The translations under genes and the position numbers were made by a program. Shown piece after piece: positions 1 to 8,843 of a stretch of 64,000 nt of DNA; position 1 is the first letter of the stretch, and each line of letters starts with the position of its first letter. The stretch is taken from assembly GCA_029562645.1 (NCBI GenBank), contig JAKQUI010000001.1, positions 62,001-126,000 on the forward strand. Direction: 5' to 3'. This DNA is from Spirochaetota bacterium. Its GTDB lineage: Bacteria; Spirochaetota; UBA4802; JAKQUI01. The notes beneath the pieces were generated by a model. That model made no database searches, was not told the DNA's origin, and saw only the letters and a list, made by a program, of their open reading frames with translations.

Positions 1-672
1 TACGCCGCCGCGGGATCCGGTGCGGTCCTTCGCGCGAATCAACGCATCGACGACATCGTCGGGATGCACGAGCTGGAAGCGCGAGCTGCCGTCGCCGCCC
101 ACGTAGAAGCGGTTTCCATCGCCCATCGCCATCGCCATATACAGAATGATGAGAATGAGCGGATCGTCGATTCCCGGACCGGCCATGATGGTGGGACGGA
201 ATATGGTGATATCCATCCCGTCGTTCTCGATCGCCGCCTGGCAAATCTTCTCGGCCTTGACCTTGTCCTTCCCATAGCGGGTAACGGGATGGAGGGGATC
301 GCCGATCCCGATGGGCATGTCATCCGACGTGCCGTACACCTCTCCGGAGGAGAGGAACACCACCTTGCGCACGTGATTGTCCCGGGCGGCCGCAAGGAGC
401 TTTTCCGTGCCCGTCGTGTTGATCCGCCGCATGCGGCGGCGGCTGTTGTGCGTCGTATTGTAGATGTCCATGAGGTGGTAGACGGTATCGACATCCGCGG
501 TCGCATCGAGTAGGAGCTCATCGTCCAGCACGGTCCCTTCGAAAAACTCGACACCTGCGGCGAGGTTCCGGTCCCGCCAGAAATCCAGTCCGCGCACCGG
601 TTCCCCGTCTCCCAGAAGTCGGTCGATCAATTTTTTTCCGATAAGGCCGTTACAGCCGGTAACCAGGACCAT
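1..672 (-). CDS. NAD(P)-dependent sugar epimerase/dehydratase (C-terminus cut by window edge)
   Basis: Extended short-chain dehydrogenase/reductase of the nucleotide-sugar epimerase/dehydratase type. The frame is open from the start to the window edge (224 codons), so the C-terminal substrate-binding part is missing. A Rossmann signature TGCNGLIG lies at residues 5-12, a catalytic-type serine in LSSGEVYG near 109, and the YxxxK pair at Y133/K137, so the visible part looks intact. The ATG follows GGGAGG at 5 nt. It starts 76 bp after the signal-peptidase-like gene on the same strand and may be cotranscribed. The substrate cannot be read from this fragment. Confidence 0.88.
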   Translation of the reverse strand, partial: MVLVTGCNGLIGKKLIDRLLGDGEPVRGLDFWRDRNLAAGVEFFEGTVLDDELLLDATADVDTVYHLMDIYNTTHNSRRRMRRINTTGTEKLLAAARDNHVRKVVFLSSGEVYGTSDDMPIGIGDPLHPVTRYGKDKVKAEKICQAAIENDGMDITIFRPTIMAGPGIDDPLILIILYMAMAMGDGNRFYVGGDGSSRFQLVHPDDVVDALIRAKDRTGSRGGV

Positions 673-748
673 GGCATCCTCCCTTGTCGCGCGCTTCGAT
701 AAAGATGCAGCAATGTGTCGTTTTTCGTCAAGTAGAATACCGCACGCA

Positions 749-1675
749 TCAGCGCGTCGGGGCCGCGCGCTCCGCCCAGGGCAATGCGAGCGAACGGCGG
801 AGCGAGGGGCCGCGCACGATCCCCTCGACGCGGCCGACGAGTGCATCACGAGGCACCATGAAGCAGACACGCCCCCGGGTGCGGTCGTCGAAGGCGAGCG
901 TGATGGCGTTCGGCGGCGCGCCCGCGACGGGCTCCCAGCGCATCCCCGCGCGTCGCCGGTCGTGCGCGGGCAGAAGTATCGGGTACTCTCGCATGCCGTT
1001 CGTCTCGAAAAACAACTCGGCGCGGTTCGCAAGCCCGGCGCGCGCGAGCTCCTCGGCGGAGTACACGCCAACGGGCAGCTCGAACCCGCCGACGCTCAGG
1101 CGCCCGTCGCGCACCGTCACCCGTCGTCCGTCGGAAGCGATCACGCGTGCGAGGAAGCGGCCGCTCTCGGCGCGCGCTAGAACCACGTCCCCGGCCGACA
1201 CCGCCGCCCGACGGCGGACGAGCAGAAGGCTTGTCCGATCAATCGTGGGGCGCATATCGTCCGTTCCGGCGCGCTCAAGGGCAAACACCGACCCCAGCGC
1301 TGCGATCGATCCGACGAAGAGGGCCGTCCCCAGCGCGCCCGCGAGGACATAGACCGCCGCGCGGTTCACGGCGCCCGGCGTGAAGTCCCGGCGCCGCAGG
1401 GAGGCCCAGGCCGCCTCGGCCGGCGCCGCAAGCCACACCGCGACACAACCGCCCACCGCGAGGGACCAGACGCGCAGGTGCGACGGCGCGTTATCCGAAA
1501 CTGCCGCGGCAGCGGCGACAAGCCCCGGGAGCGCCCGCAGCAGCGCGAACACGACGGCCTTCGCCGGCTCGCCGTTGTAGAGCTGGCCCAGGCCGGGGAC
1601 CAGGAGCGAGAGCGCGCCGGCCACCAGCGGGCGTCGGCGGGCGCGCGCGGCACCCCTGAGTATCGCGTCAGTCAT
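749..1675 (-). CDS. Signal-peptidase-I-like membrane protein lacking the catalytic Ser and Lys
   Basis: A 308-residue protein. The N-terminal part carries a TM2-type motif PGLGQLYNGEP (27-37) and about four hydrophobic segments up to residue 130. The C-terminal part follows the S26 signal peptidase I pattern: a box-B-like DDMRPT (139-144), then GDVVLAR, FLARVI, a strand VTVRDGRLSVGG, and a box-E-like VPRDALVGR near 275. In active enzymes box B is SMxPT and the lysine box is YIKRxxG. Here the nucleophile position is Asp140 and the lysine position is Ala176. Fold membership is inferred from motif order and loss of activity from the substitutions. It overlaps the chemotaxis receptor gene upstream by 8 bp, so the two are probably cotranscribed. 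Confidence 0.8.
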   Translation of the reverse strand: MTDAILRGAARARRRPLVAGALSLLVPGLGQLYNGEPAKAVVFALLRALPGLVAAAAAVSDNAPSHLRVWSLAVGGCVAVWLAAPAEAAWASLRRRDFTPGAVNRAAVYVLAGALGTALFVGSIAALGSVFALERAGTDDMRPTIDRTSLLLVRRRAAVSAGDVVLARAESGRFLARVIASDGRRVTVRDGRLSVGGFELPVGVYSAEELARAGLANRAELFFETNGMREYPILLPAHDRRRAGMRWEPVAGAPPNAITLAFDDRTRGRVCFMVPRDALVGRVEGIVRGPSLRRSLALPWAERAAPTR

Positions 1676-3569
1676 TCTCGTCGGGAGCGGACACGCGGAA
1701 ACGCGCGATGAGGCCGGAGAGATTGTTCGAGATGTCGATGAGCGAGGACGAGAGCGAGTTGAGCTCGCGGGAATTGTTCGCGTAGTCGCGCGTGAGCTTG
1801 TCGATGTCCTCGATGGCCTGCCGGACCACGTCGCTGCTGACGGCCTGCCCCTCCGCCTGTTCGAGAATGCTCTGCGCCATCTCGTTGAGCTCCTGGATGG
1901 TCCCCTGGATCTCCTCGGACGCCCCGGTCTGCTTCTCCACCTCCTGCGAGATCCGGTCGATCCGCCCCACCATTTGATAAATGTTTTTCGCGAAGGACAT
2001 GAGCATGTTCTTGATCTCGCTCACGCTGGCCACGCCCACCTCGACGTTCTTGCCGGTTTCGGCAACCAACATGTTGATCTGTTTCACCTCGTCATTGGAG
2101 CGCACGGCGAGCTTCGAGACCTCGTCGGCGACCACCGCGAACCCCTTGCCCTGCTCCCCGGCGCGCGCGGCCTCGATTGAGGCGTTAAGCGCAAGCAGGC
2201 TCGTCTGGTCCGCGATCTCGGCGATCACGGTGGTGATGTCCATGATCCGCTCCGAGCTCCGCTGTATCTTTTCCATGTCGCCCACCATGCCGGCAAGCCG
2301 GGCCTCGCCGTCCTTGAGCCGCTCCGAGAGTTGCTCGCCCTCGGTGCGCACGTCCTGCACGAGCTTCCCCGAGCTCTGGAGCGAGGCGACGAACTGCTCC
2401 ACCGCGGCGAAGATCTCCGCGACCGACGCCGACGCGCCCTCGACGCTCGCGCGCACGGACCCCGCGGAATCGGCCAGCGAGCGGACCCGCTCCACGGATT
2501 TCTCGATCGCGTCGCGCTGGATCTTGACCCCCTCGCCAATGCTCTCCGAGATCACATCCAGCACGCGGGAGAGGTCGTGAAACGCCCCGATCGAGCTGGA
2601 GAAGCGCGAGATGATGCGCTCCAGGTTCATCACCGTGAGCATGATCTCGTAGAGGACGTCGCGGATCTCGTCCTGGGTGTCGATGACGAGCTTTTCCCCG
2701 AGGTTGCCCTTGGATATTTCCCGCAGGTGCATGACGGCCGAGCTCAAGGGGCGCACCGTATTGGACGCGGAGAGGTACACCGCGACGAAGGTGAACAGGG
2801 TCGACGAGGCGAGGACGAAAAAGAGCCGCAGCAGAAACCCGGCGAGATAGTCCGCCTGCAGGGAGGCATTGCCGCCGGTCTTGATGACGGTGTTCACCTC
2901 CTGGTAGGAGTTCATGCCGATGACCAGGATCGTGAGGAACATGAGCGGTAGAAGAATGATGATCATCCGCCGGCGGATCGACACCCGGTGGATCCGCTTG
3001 TCCAGGATGAGCTTGCGCGGGATATGCTTGACCGAGCGGTTAAGATCGGCCAGGAAACGCGCAAAGACCCGCTCCGAAGTCAGATAGGCGATCACCCCCG
3101 AAACAAATCCGCAATAACAGACCACCGTGACGGTGTTGATGAGCTGGTAGACGGTCTTGGGCTCCGGGATGAACACCTTGTATACTATCGTCGTCGACAC
3201 CGCGCCCACCATAAAGCGCGTCCACATGAAAAAGCCGTGCCGCAGCGGGATATTGTTCGCGCGGATATACGCGGCGGTGAGGATCTTGTAATCGACCGTC
3301 TTTTTCTTGAAGCATTTGAGAAATTTGTGTATGGGATGGAAGAGTATCTCGTTGGTGGGAAGGGCAAGCGCGGTCGCCGAGAGGACGATCCACCAGGAGT
3401 GCCGGAGGGCGATCATGCCCTGCTCCGCGGTGAGCCCGATAAAGAAGGCCACGTAGATGACCGCAAGCCAGGCGCCCACGATCGCGCCGACGAGCTCGGT
3501 GAGCAGGAACTTGACCTTCACGTTCCACGCGAAGGGCGTGTACTCGACCGCTTCCGCTTTAGTATTCAT
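1668..3569 (-). CDS. Methyl-accepting chemotaxis protein
   Basis: A 633-residue chemoreceptor. The N-terminal third has several hydrophobic helices and little periplasmic sequence, so it probably senses within or near the membrane rather than through a large outer domain. A HAMP-like linker (about 270-330) leads to a long coiled-coil signalling domain. Its hairpin tip includes EIADQTSLLALNASIEAARAGE, the region that contacts CheA and CheW. No C-terminal NWxxF-type tether is seen. The ATG follows GAGG at 4 nt, and a good promoter lies at 3608-3636. The signal-peptidase-like gene overlaps its 3' end by 8 bp. The ligand is unknown. Confidence 0.95.
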   Translation of the reverse strand: MNTKAEAVEYTPFAWNVKVKFLLTELVGAIVGAWLAVIYVAFFIGLTAEQGMIALRHSWWIVLSATALALPTNEILFHPIHKFLKCFKKKTVDYKILTAAYIRANNIPLRHGFFMWTRFMVGAVSTTIVYKVFIPEPKTVYQLINTVTVVCYCGFVSGVIAYLTSERVFARFLADLNRSVKHIPRKLILDKRIHRVSIRRRMIIILLPLMFLTILVIGMNSYQEVNTVIKTGGNASLQADYLAGFLLRLFFVLASSTLFTFVAVYLSASNTVRPLSSAVMHLREISKGNLGEKLVIDTQDEIRDVLYEIMLTVMNLERIISRFSSSIGAFHDLSRVLDVISESIGEGVKIQRDAIEKSVERVRSLADSAGSVRASVEGASASVAEIFAAVEQFVASLQSSGKLVQDVRTEGEQLSERLKDGEARLAGMVGDMEKIQRSSERIMDITTVIAEIADQTSLLALNASIEAARAGEQGKGFAVVADEVSKLAVRSNDEVKQINMLVAETGKNVEVGVASVSEIKNMLMSFAKNIYQMVGRIDRISQEVEKQTGASEEIQGTIQELNEMAQSILEQAEGQAVSSDVVRQAIEDIDKLTRDYANNSRELNSLSSSLIDISNNLSGLIARFRVSAPDEND

Positions 3570-3607
3570 TGTCCTCTGGGACGATCGGATGTTATCTCTG
3601 TGTTTGC

Positions 3608-3636
3608 AGAATATTAATTGTATATGAAAATTTCAA
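3608..3636 (-). promoter_or_regulatory. Sigma70-type promoter of the chemoreceptor gene
   Basis: On the minus strand TTGAAA (3631-3636) and TATTCT (3608-3613) are separated by exactly 17 nt in an A+T-rich patch. The predicted transcription start near 3601 gives a leader of about 30 nt before the ATG at 3569. Confidence 0.6.
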
Positions 3637-3695
3637 CCATAAATTGGCCGACGCATCCGGATATCGCCGAATAGACCATCCGCCACCCGTCGTCC

Positions 3696-4355
3696 TCACA
3701 GGTACGACTCGATGAACCTCCGCACGCGCTCCTTCCCCTCGTAGACGCCAAAATGCCCCTCGCAGAGGATGTCGGCATCCAGCGAGATGAGGAATTCGAG
3801 CGATTTCTCGTATTGATCGCGGTTCGACAGGAGCGTGTCGTTCAGCGGCCCATGGACGTCCTGTCCGAAGAGCACGAGCTTTCCGTCGGAGACCACGGTG
3901 AGCGCGGTCGATCCCGGCGAGTGCCCGGGAATATGGTGCATCATCACCGAAAGCGATCCCACGGAAAACTCCCGCTTCGCCTCGGAGACCGTGACGTCCA
4001 CGGGAAGCGCCCGGAAGAACGAGCCGTACCACGAGGCGGCGGTCACCTCGGCATCGCCCGCTTCGAGATAAACGGCGTCCAGCGTATGGGCGACGATTTT
4101 GCAGCCGGTCGCCTGCCGCATGAGCGACGCGCCGCCGGTGTGATCGTAGTGGCAATGGGTGAGAAACAAAAGCTCGATGTTCGATGGCTCGATCCCCGCG
4201 TTGCGCACATTGTCAAGAACGGCCGTGTGGCCGTATCCGGTCCCGGCGTCGACGAGCGCGGCGCGGTCCCCGTCGCGAACGAGATAAATCGCGGCGTCCT
4301 GCCCGTACGATTCGTCCGATCCGCCGACCTGGTATACGTTCGTGGTGATCTGCAT
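3696..4355 (-). CDS. Metallo-beta-lactamase-fold hydrolase (glyoxalase II-like)
   Basis: A 219-residue single-domain MBL hydrolase. The zinc motif THCHYDHTGG (HxHxDH), the following GHSPGS, an Asp in GQDVHG and a late His in EGHFG supply the usual binuclear metal ligands. Proteins of this size act on thioesters, lactones or small phosphoesters, and the substrate cannot be assigned. The start is the ATG at 4355, 26 bp after the threonine synthase stop and behind GGGAGG. An upstream extension in frame looks like non-coding arginine-rich sequence. It is probably the last gene of the hom-thrC transcript. Confidence 0.92.
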   Translation of the reverse strand: MQITTNVYQVGGSDESYGQDAAIYLVRDGDRAALVDAGTGYGHTAVLDNVRNAGIEPSNIELLFLTHCHYDHTGGASLMRQATGCKIVAHTLDAVYLEAGDAEVTAASWYGSFFRALPVDVTVSEAKREFSVGSLSVMMHHIPGHSPGSTALTVVSDGKLVLFGQDVHGPLNDTLLSNRDQYEKSLEFLISLDADILCEGHFGVYEGKERVRRFIESYL

Positions 4356-4380
4356 CGTCGTCCTCCCGGACCGCGCCCCC

Positions 4381-5724
4381 TTACTTCGCGCGCGCGGCGA
4401 GCTCGCGGTCCAGCGCCTCGCGGACCCTCCCCGCGTCCGGCGGGAGCATGATCGGCTTGTTCGCATATGTGCTCGAAACGCCCGCGAGCGTCCCCTCGTG
4501 GTAGCCCACCTTGAACTCGGAGAACTTGAGGCCGTGCGCGGTGGAAATGACGATGACGCGCTCCTTTTTCGATATCACCTTCTTTTCGACGAGCTTGATA
4601 AGCGCGGCGAGCGCCACGCCGGTGTGCGGACAGGAGTACATGCCCGTGCGATCCGCGAGCGCCGCGGCGTTGGCGAGCTCCTCCTCGCTCGCCTGTTCCA
4701 CGACGCCGTCGAACTCCTTGAGGGTTCGGATCGCCTTGTCGCGCGAGACCGGATCGCCGATCTGGATCGCGGAGGCGAGCGTCTTCTCCGGGGTAATGGA
4801 TTCCCACTGCTCGAAGCCGGTCCGATACGACCGGTAGAGCGGATTGGCCTTCTCGGCCTGCGCGAGCACGATGCGCGGCTTCTTGCGGATCACCCTGAGG
4901 TCGTAGAGCATTGTGAAGCCGTTCCCGAGCGCCGAGACGTTGCCGAGGTTCCCGCCGGGGATCACGATGGTGTCGGGCACCTGCCAGTTGAATTGCTGCA
5001 ACAGCTCGATCGATATGGACTTCTGTCCCTCCACGCGCAGCGAGTTCATCGAGTTCGCAAGATAGATGCTGTTGTCCTTCGTGATCTCCTGCACCACGCG
5101 CATGCAGCCGTCGAAGTCCGTGTCCAGCGACATCACGATGGCGTTATTCGCCATCGGCTGCACGAGCTGCGCGGTGGAGATCTTGTTGGCCGGCAGGAAC
5201 ACGATGGACGGGATCCCCGCGTAGGCGCAGTAGGCCGCAAGCGCCGCCGAGGTGTCGCCGGTGGACGCGCAGGCCACCGCCTGTATCTTTTTCCCGCGGG
5301 CGATCATCTCGTTCACCATGGAGACGAGGACCGTCATCCCCAGGTCCTTGAACGAGCCGGTGTGGCTGTTGCCGCACATCTTCACCCAGAGATCGTCCAT
5401 GCCCAGCATCTTCCCGAAGCGCCTGGCCCAGAACAGGTTGGTGTTCCCCTCGAACATCGACACGACGTTCTCGTTGTCCACCTCGGGGCACACCCATTCC
5501 TTCTTGCCCCACACGCCGCTCCCGTAGGGCCATTTCGTCGTCATCACCCGGCCGTCGAAGAGCGCCTTCCACTCGGCGGGTTTCTTTTTTCGCAGCTTGT
5601 CGATATCGTGACGCACCTCGAGGAGGCTCCCGCAGACGGAGCAGCGGTACACGATCTCGTCGAGGGGGTGCTCCTCGCACCCGTTGATGCAGCGGAAGAC
5701 CGCGGAAAACCGTTTTCTACTCAT
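4381..5724 (-). CDS. thrC: Threonine synthase
   Basis: PLP-dependent conversion of O-phosphohomoserine to threonine. The N-terminus carries a four-cysteine ribbon (C12, C16, C28, C31 from the chosen start), as in many bacterial and archaeal threonine synthases. The PLP lysine is in NSHTGSFKD (about K126), and the phosphate-binding loop [13 protein letters not shown] follows. I chose the ATG at 5724: it overlaps the homoserine dehydrogenase stop (ATGAGTAG) and has GGAG at 6 nt. An ATG at 5736 is the alternative. The gene overlaps hom and is followed by an MBL hydrolase; no homoserine kinase gene is nearby. Confidence 0.95.
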   Translation of the reverse strand: MSRKRFSAVFRCINGCEEHPLDEIVYRCSVCGSLLEVRHDIDKLRKKKPAEWKALFDGRVMTTKWPYGSGVWGKKEWVCPEVDNENVVSMFEGNTNLFWARRFGKMLGMDDLWVKMCGNSHTGSFKDLGMTVLVSMVNEMIARGKKIQAVACASTGDTSAALAAYCAYAGIPSIVFLPANKISTAQLVQPMANNAIVMSLDTDFDGCMRVVQEITKDNSIYLANSMNSLRVEGQKSISIELLQQFNWQVPDTIVIPGGNLGNVSALGNGFTMLYDLRVIRKKPRIVLAQAEKANPLYRSYRTGFEQWESITPEKTLASAIQIGDPVSRDKAIRTLKEFDGVVEQASEEELANAAALADRTGMYSCPHTGVALAALIKLVEKKVISKKERVIVISTAHGLKFSEFKVGYHEGTLAGVSSTYANKPIMLPPDAGRVREALDRELAARAK

Positions 5725-7018
5725 GACTTTCTCCAAGGGCGTCGGCGTCCTCGACGCGGATCATCATCGCCGCATCGCGGACGAACGGATACGTGTTGAT
5801 CTCGCCCAGCGCCTCCTGCAGGCGGTCCTCACCCGCGGCGTGCGTCATGATCACCAGCGGCACGTACTCGGCGCTGCCCTCGCGCTGGATCACCGAGGCG
5901 ATGGAGATCCCGCAGCGCCCCAGCGCGCCGGCGATCTGTGCGAGGATGCCGGGCCGGTCCTGGGTGGTGAGGCGCAGGTAGTAGCGCGAGAGGCGCTTCT
6001 CGGGGCCAATGACGCTCGCCCCGCCCGCGGGGGCCGGCGCGGCCGCGGCCCCGGGTCCGTTAGACGCAATTGCAATAATATCGCTTACGATCGCCGAGGC
6101 GGTGGGCGCCCCCCCGGCACCGCGGCCGTAGAGGACCACCGGCCCGGTCATGTCGCCCTCAAGCAACACCGCGTTGAACTCGTTTCGCACCGCGGCGAGC
6201 GGGTGGCGCGCCGGAAGCATGGTCGGGTGCACGCGGATGTCGATCTCGCCGCCCACCAGCTTGCCGATCCCCAGAAGCTTGATGACGTATCCCATCTCGC
6301 GCGCGTAGGCGATATCGATATCGCGGATCTTGGTGATGCCCTCCATCGGCACGGCGCGGTAGTCCACCGAGCGGCCGAAGGCGAGCATGGAGAGGATGGC
6401 GATCTTGTGCCCGGCGTCGAACCCCTCCACGTCGAAGGTCGGGTCGGCCTCGGCAAAGCCCTTCTGCTGCGCGATCGCGAGCGCCGCGTCGAAGGAAAGC
6501 CCCCCGTCGGTCATCTGCGTGAGGATATAGTTGGTGGTCCCGTTGAGGATGCCCATCACGGTCGACACGCGATTGCCCACGAGGCCGGACCGGAGCGAGA
6601 GGATGCAGGGGATGCCGCCGCCCACCGCGGCCTCGAAGCCGAGCCCCGCCGGTTTCGTCCGCGCCCGCGCGAAGATCTCCCCGCCGTCCTCCGCAAGGAG
6701 CTTCTTGTTCGCGGTCACGACGTTCTTGCCGCGCTCGAGCGCCGCCAGGACGATCGCCTTGGCCGGATCGAGCCCCCCGATGAGCTCGATGACCGTATCG
6801 ATCTCCGGATCGTCGACCACCTGCCGCCAGTCTCCCGTCACCGCGACGCCGGCGGTCCGCTTCCTCACCTCGTCAGTGCGCAGATCGCAGATGGCTGTGA
6901 TCGACACCGCGACGCCGGTCCGCTGTTCGATGAGCGCGGCGTTCTTCTCGAGGAGCGCGTAGACGCCGCTTCCGACCGTCCCGAATCCTATGAGCCCGCA
7001 GGTTGCCTTCCGTGCCAT
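5717..7018 (-). CDS. hom: Homoserine dehydrogenase with ACT domain
   Basis: Reduces aspartate semialdehyde to homoserine, the branch point to threonine and methionine. The 433-residue protein has an N-terminal NAD(P)-binding motif GFGTVGSGV (near residue 10). The catalytic domain includes [12 protein letters not shown] and the [11 protein letters not shown] stretch with its active-site Asp/Lys. A C-terminal ACT domain ([19 protein letters not shown]) normally gives threonine feedback inhibition. An Ala/Pro/Gly-rich linker separates the domains. The gene overlaps thrC by 8 bp, forming a threonine operon. A promoter lies at 7074-7103. Confidence 0.97.
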   Translation of the reverse strand: MARKATCGLIGFGTVGSGVYALLEKNAALIEQRTGVAVSITAICDLRTDEVRKRTAGVAVTGDWRQVVDDPEIDTVIELIGGLDPAKAIVLAALERGKNVVTANKKLLAEDGGEIFARARTKPAGLGFEAAVGGGIPCILSLRSGLVGNRVSTVMGILNGTTNYILTQMTDGGLSFDAALAIAQQKGFAEADPTFDVEGFDAGHKIAILSMLAFGRSVDYRAVPMEGITKIRDIDIAYAREMGYVIKLLGIGKLVGGEIDIRVHPTMLPARHPLAAVRNEFNAVLLEGDMTGPVVLYGRGAGGAPTASAIVSDIIAIASNGPGAAAAPAPAGGASVIGPEKRLSRYYLRLTTQDRPGILAQIAGALGRCGISIASVIQREGSAEYVPLVIMTHAAGEDRLQEALGEINTYPFVRDAAMMIRVEDADALGESHE

Positions 7019-7073
7019 CTATCGTCCCTCCGCCAGCCGGGTGCCCGCGGGCATCGCCGCGCGGCATACGAGA

Positions 7074-7103
7074 ATAGCAAAAAACCAATGCGGGAAATGT
7101 CAA
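7074..7103 (-). promoter_or_regulatory. Possible promoter of the hom-thrC operon
   Basis: On the minus strand TTGACA (7098-7103) is followed after 18 nt by TGCTAT (7074-7079). The -35 is perfect and the -10 weak. No threonine-rich leader peptide or attenuator was recognised between here and the hom start. Confidence 0.4.
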
Positions 7104-7204
7104 CCCTAATACCGGCGGAGGCGTGACGCCGCGGCGCGCACGCGCGCGCGATCACACCTGCGTTCATCGAACACGTTACGGCAGGGGGATGATGGGAGTG
7201 GGGC

Positions 7205-8662
7205 CTAGAGTGAAGCCGGTTGCGCCTCGGGGCGGGGACCGCCGCGACGCCGTTTCCCGCCGCGGCGACGGCGCTTTTTCTTCGGCGCACCGGTGCCGGA
7301 ATCCGCGGCCTGCCCGTCGATGGGCGTCGCATCGACGTTATGCGCAATAGCGCTGTCTTCTGCCGGCGCTGTGTGGTCGGTCCGGGGCTCGCCGTCCCGC
7401 GGTCCGCGGCCGCGACGTCGCGACGGCGTTCGGTCTGAACGGCTGCGGATGTCGCCGTGGGCGCTTCGCTCGCCCTCCGGCGTTTGCCGCCACCACGCGC
7501 GCAGCTCCGATTCGTCCCTGCCGGTCGCCTTCACCATGATCTCGAAAAAGGTGAGCGCGTCGGGAAAATACGCGTTGCGGACGAACTTGGCCCGAAACTG
7601 GCTCCACTTCTTCCCGCCCTCGGGACGGGTGAACACGGTCTGTCGCGCCACCGTATTGCAGACCTTTTCCCATTCCACGCGCGGAAGCCGCAGGCGCACC
7701 GCGAGCTCGTGATGGCGCTTGTGGATCGCGTGCAACGCGTCCTGCAGCGAACCGGACGCCCCCTCGGCCCCGGAGAAGACGTCGTAAAAGAGCGCGGCGA
7801 TGATCACGTTCCCGGGGATCTCCTCGCCCCGCGCGCGCCGTTCGTCGATGACCGCGAGGCGCTTCATGAGCGGATCGCGATACCGTTCCGGCGCAAGCTC
7901 CGGGATCCAGTGCTGCAGCACGCCGAATTCCCAGAGGCGCGCGAAGGTTCCGGCCGACGCGCCGCATTTGAAGATTTTGTACATCTCGTCGAGCATGCGG
8001 TTGGCGTTGGCGTCCTTGATGTGGTGCGCGAGCAGCCGCGCGGCGCGATGGTCCTCGCGCGACGGCGAAAACCCGAGCATCGCGCAGAAGCGCGCCAGGC
8101 GCACCATGCGGACCGGATCATCACTGAAGCGCTGGACCGGGTCCCCGATCGAGCGCAGGAGCTTTTTCTTGATGTCGCGCAGACCGCCCGTGAAATCGAC
8201 CACGGAGAGATCGGCGCTATTGAGATACAGCGCGTTAATGGTGAAATCACGGCGGAGCGCGTCCTCCTCGATGGTCCCGAAGACGTTGTTGGCCGCGACC
8301 TTGCTGATACCCTCCTCCTCCGCGTCGACCAGCGCGCGGAAGGTGGCCACCTCGATGAACTCGTCGGTCCCCGTATATACGTGGGCGAGACGAAAGCGAC
8401 GGCCGATGAGAAAACACTTCCGAAAAAGACGTTTCACCTGGTTGGGACGCGCGTCGGTGGTCACGTCGAAGTCCTTCGGATTGCGGCCCAGCAGGATGTC
8501 GCGCACGCAACCGCCCACGAGATAGGCCTCGAATCCGCTCTGGCGCAGGCGCCGCATGACGAACAGCGCGCCGGGATCGACCATGCCGGGCGAGATGGAA
8601 TGGCTGTCACGCTTTAAAACGATGGGATACTTCTTTTTTTTAAAAAAGGACAAGAACGCCAT
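7205..8662 (-). CDS. pcnB: Poly(A) polymerase I
   Basis: Adds 3' poly(A) tails to RNA. The 485-residue protein has the class II nucleotidyltransferase head LVGGCVRDILLG and KDFDVTT (metal-binding Asp pair). The segment IGRRFRLAHV is typical of PcnB rather than of CCA-adding enzymes. Helical neck and body domains follow to about residue 400. The last 80 residues are low-complexity and strongly basic, with KKKRRRRGGKRRRGG near the end, plausibly an RNA-binding tail. A run of lysines follows the start (FFKKKKY). The promoter is at 8732-8759, divergent from the efflux genes. Confidence 0.93.
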   Translation of the reverse strand: MAFLSFFKKKKYPIVLKRDSHSISPGMVDPGALFVMRRLRQSGFEAYLVGGCVRDILLGRNPKDFDVTTDARPNQVKRLFRKCFLIGRRFRLAHVYTGTDEFIEVATFRALVDAEEEGISKVAANNVFGTIEEDALRRDFTINALYLNSADLSVVDFTGGLRDIKKKLLRSIGDPVQRFSDDPVRMVRLARFCAMLGFSPSREDHRAARLLAHHIKDANANRMLDEMYKIFKCGASAGTFARLWEFGVLQHWIPELAPERYRDPLMKRLAVIDERRARGEEIPGNVIIAALFYDVFSGAEGASGSLQDALHAIHKRHHELAVRLRLPRVEWEKVCNTVARQTVFTRPEGGKKWSQFRAKFVRNAYFPDALTFFEIMVKATGRDESELRAWWRQTPEGERSAHGDIRSRSDRTPSRRRGRGPRDGEPRTDHTAPAEDSAIAHNVDATPIDGQAADSGTGAPKKKRRRRGGKRRRGGPRPEAQPASL

Positions 8663-8731
8663 AACCGTTTATTTTCACGCAAGAGCCGGGGGTTTTCTGT
8701 TCAATACATCTTTTCTGCTCTTCGGTGGACA

Positions 8732-8759
8732 CCTATAAGTAAAGAAGCATATCGGTCAA
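8732..8759 (-). promoter_or_regulatory. Sigma70-type promoter of pcnB
   Basis: On the minus strand TTGACC (8754-8759) and TATAGG (8732-8737) are spaced 16 nt apart. The predicted start near 8725 leaves a leader of about 60 nt. The site lies in the 181-bp divergent region between pcnB and the efflux adaptor gene. Confidence 0.55.
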
Positions 8760-8843
8760 GACTTTTCTGTCGCCCGGTCCACGATGAACAGTATGAGGAA
8801 AATTTCGCTTGATTTTACCTTTTGCCCCCCTAAGGTCGTTGTC

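Noticed and set aside
5684-7126. A 480-codon frame antisense to homoserine dehydrogenase
   Set aside because: Same reason: a shadow of a well-supported gene, no ribosome binding site or domain.
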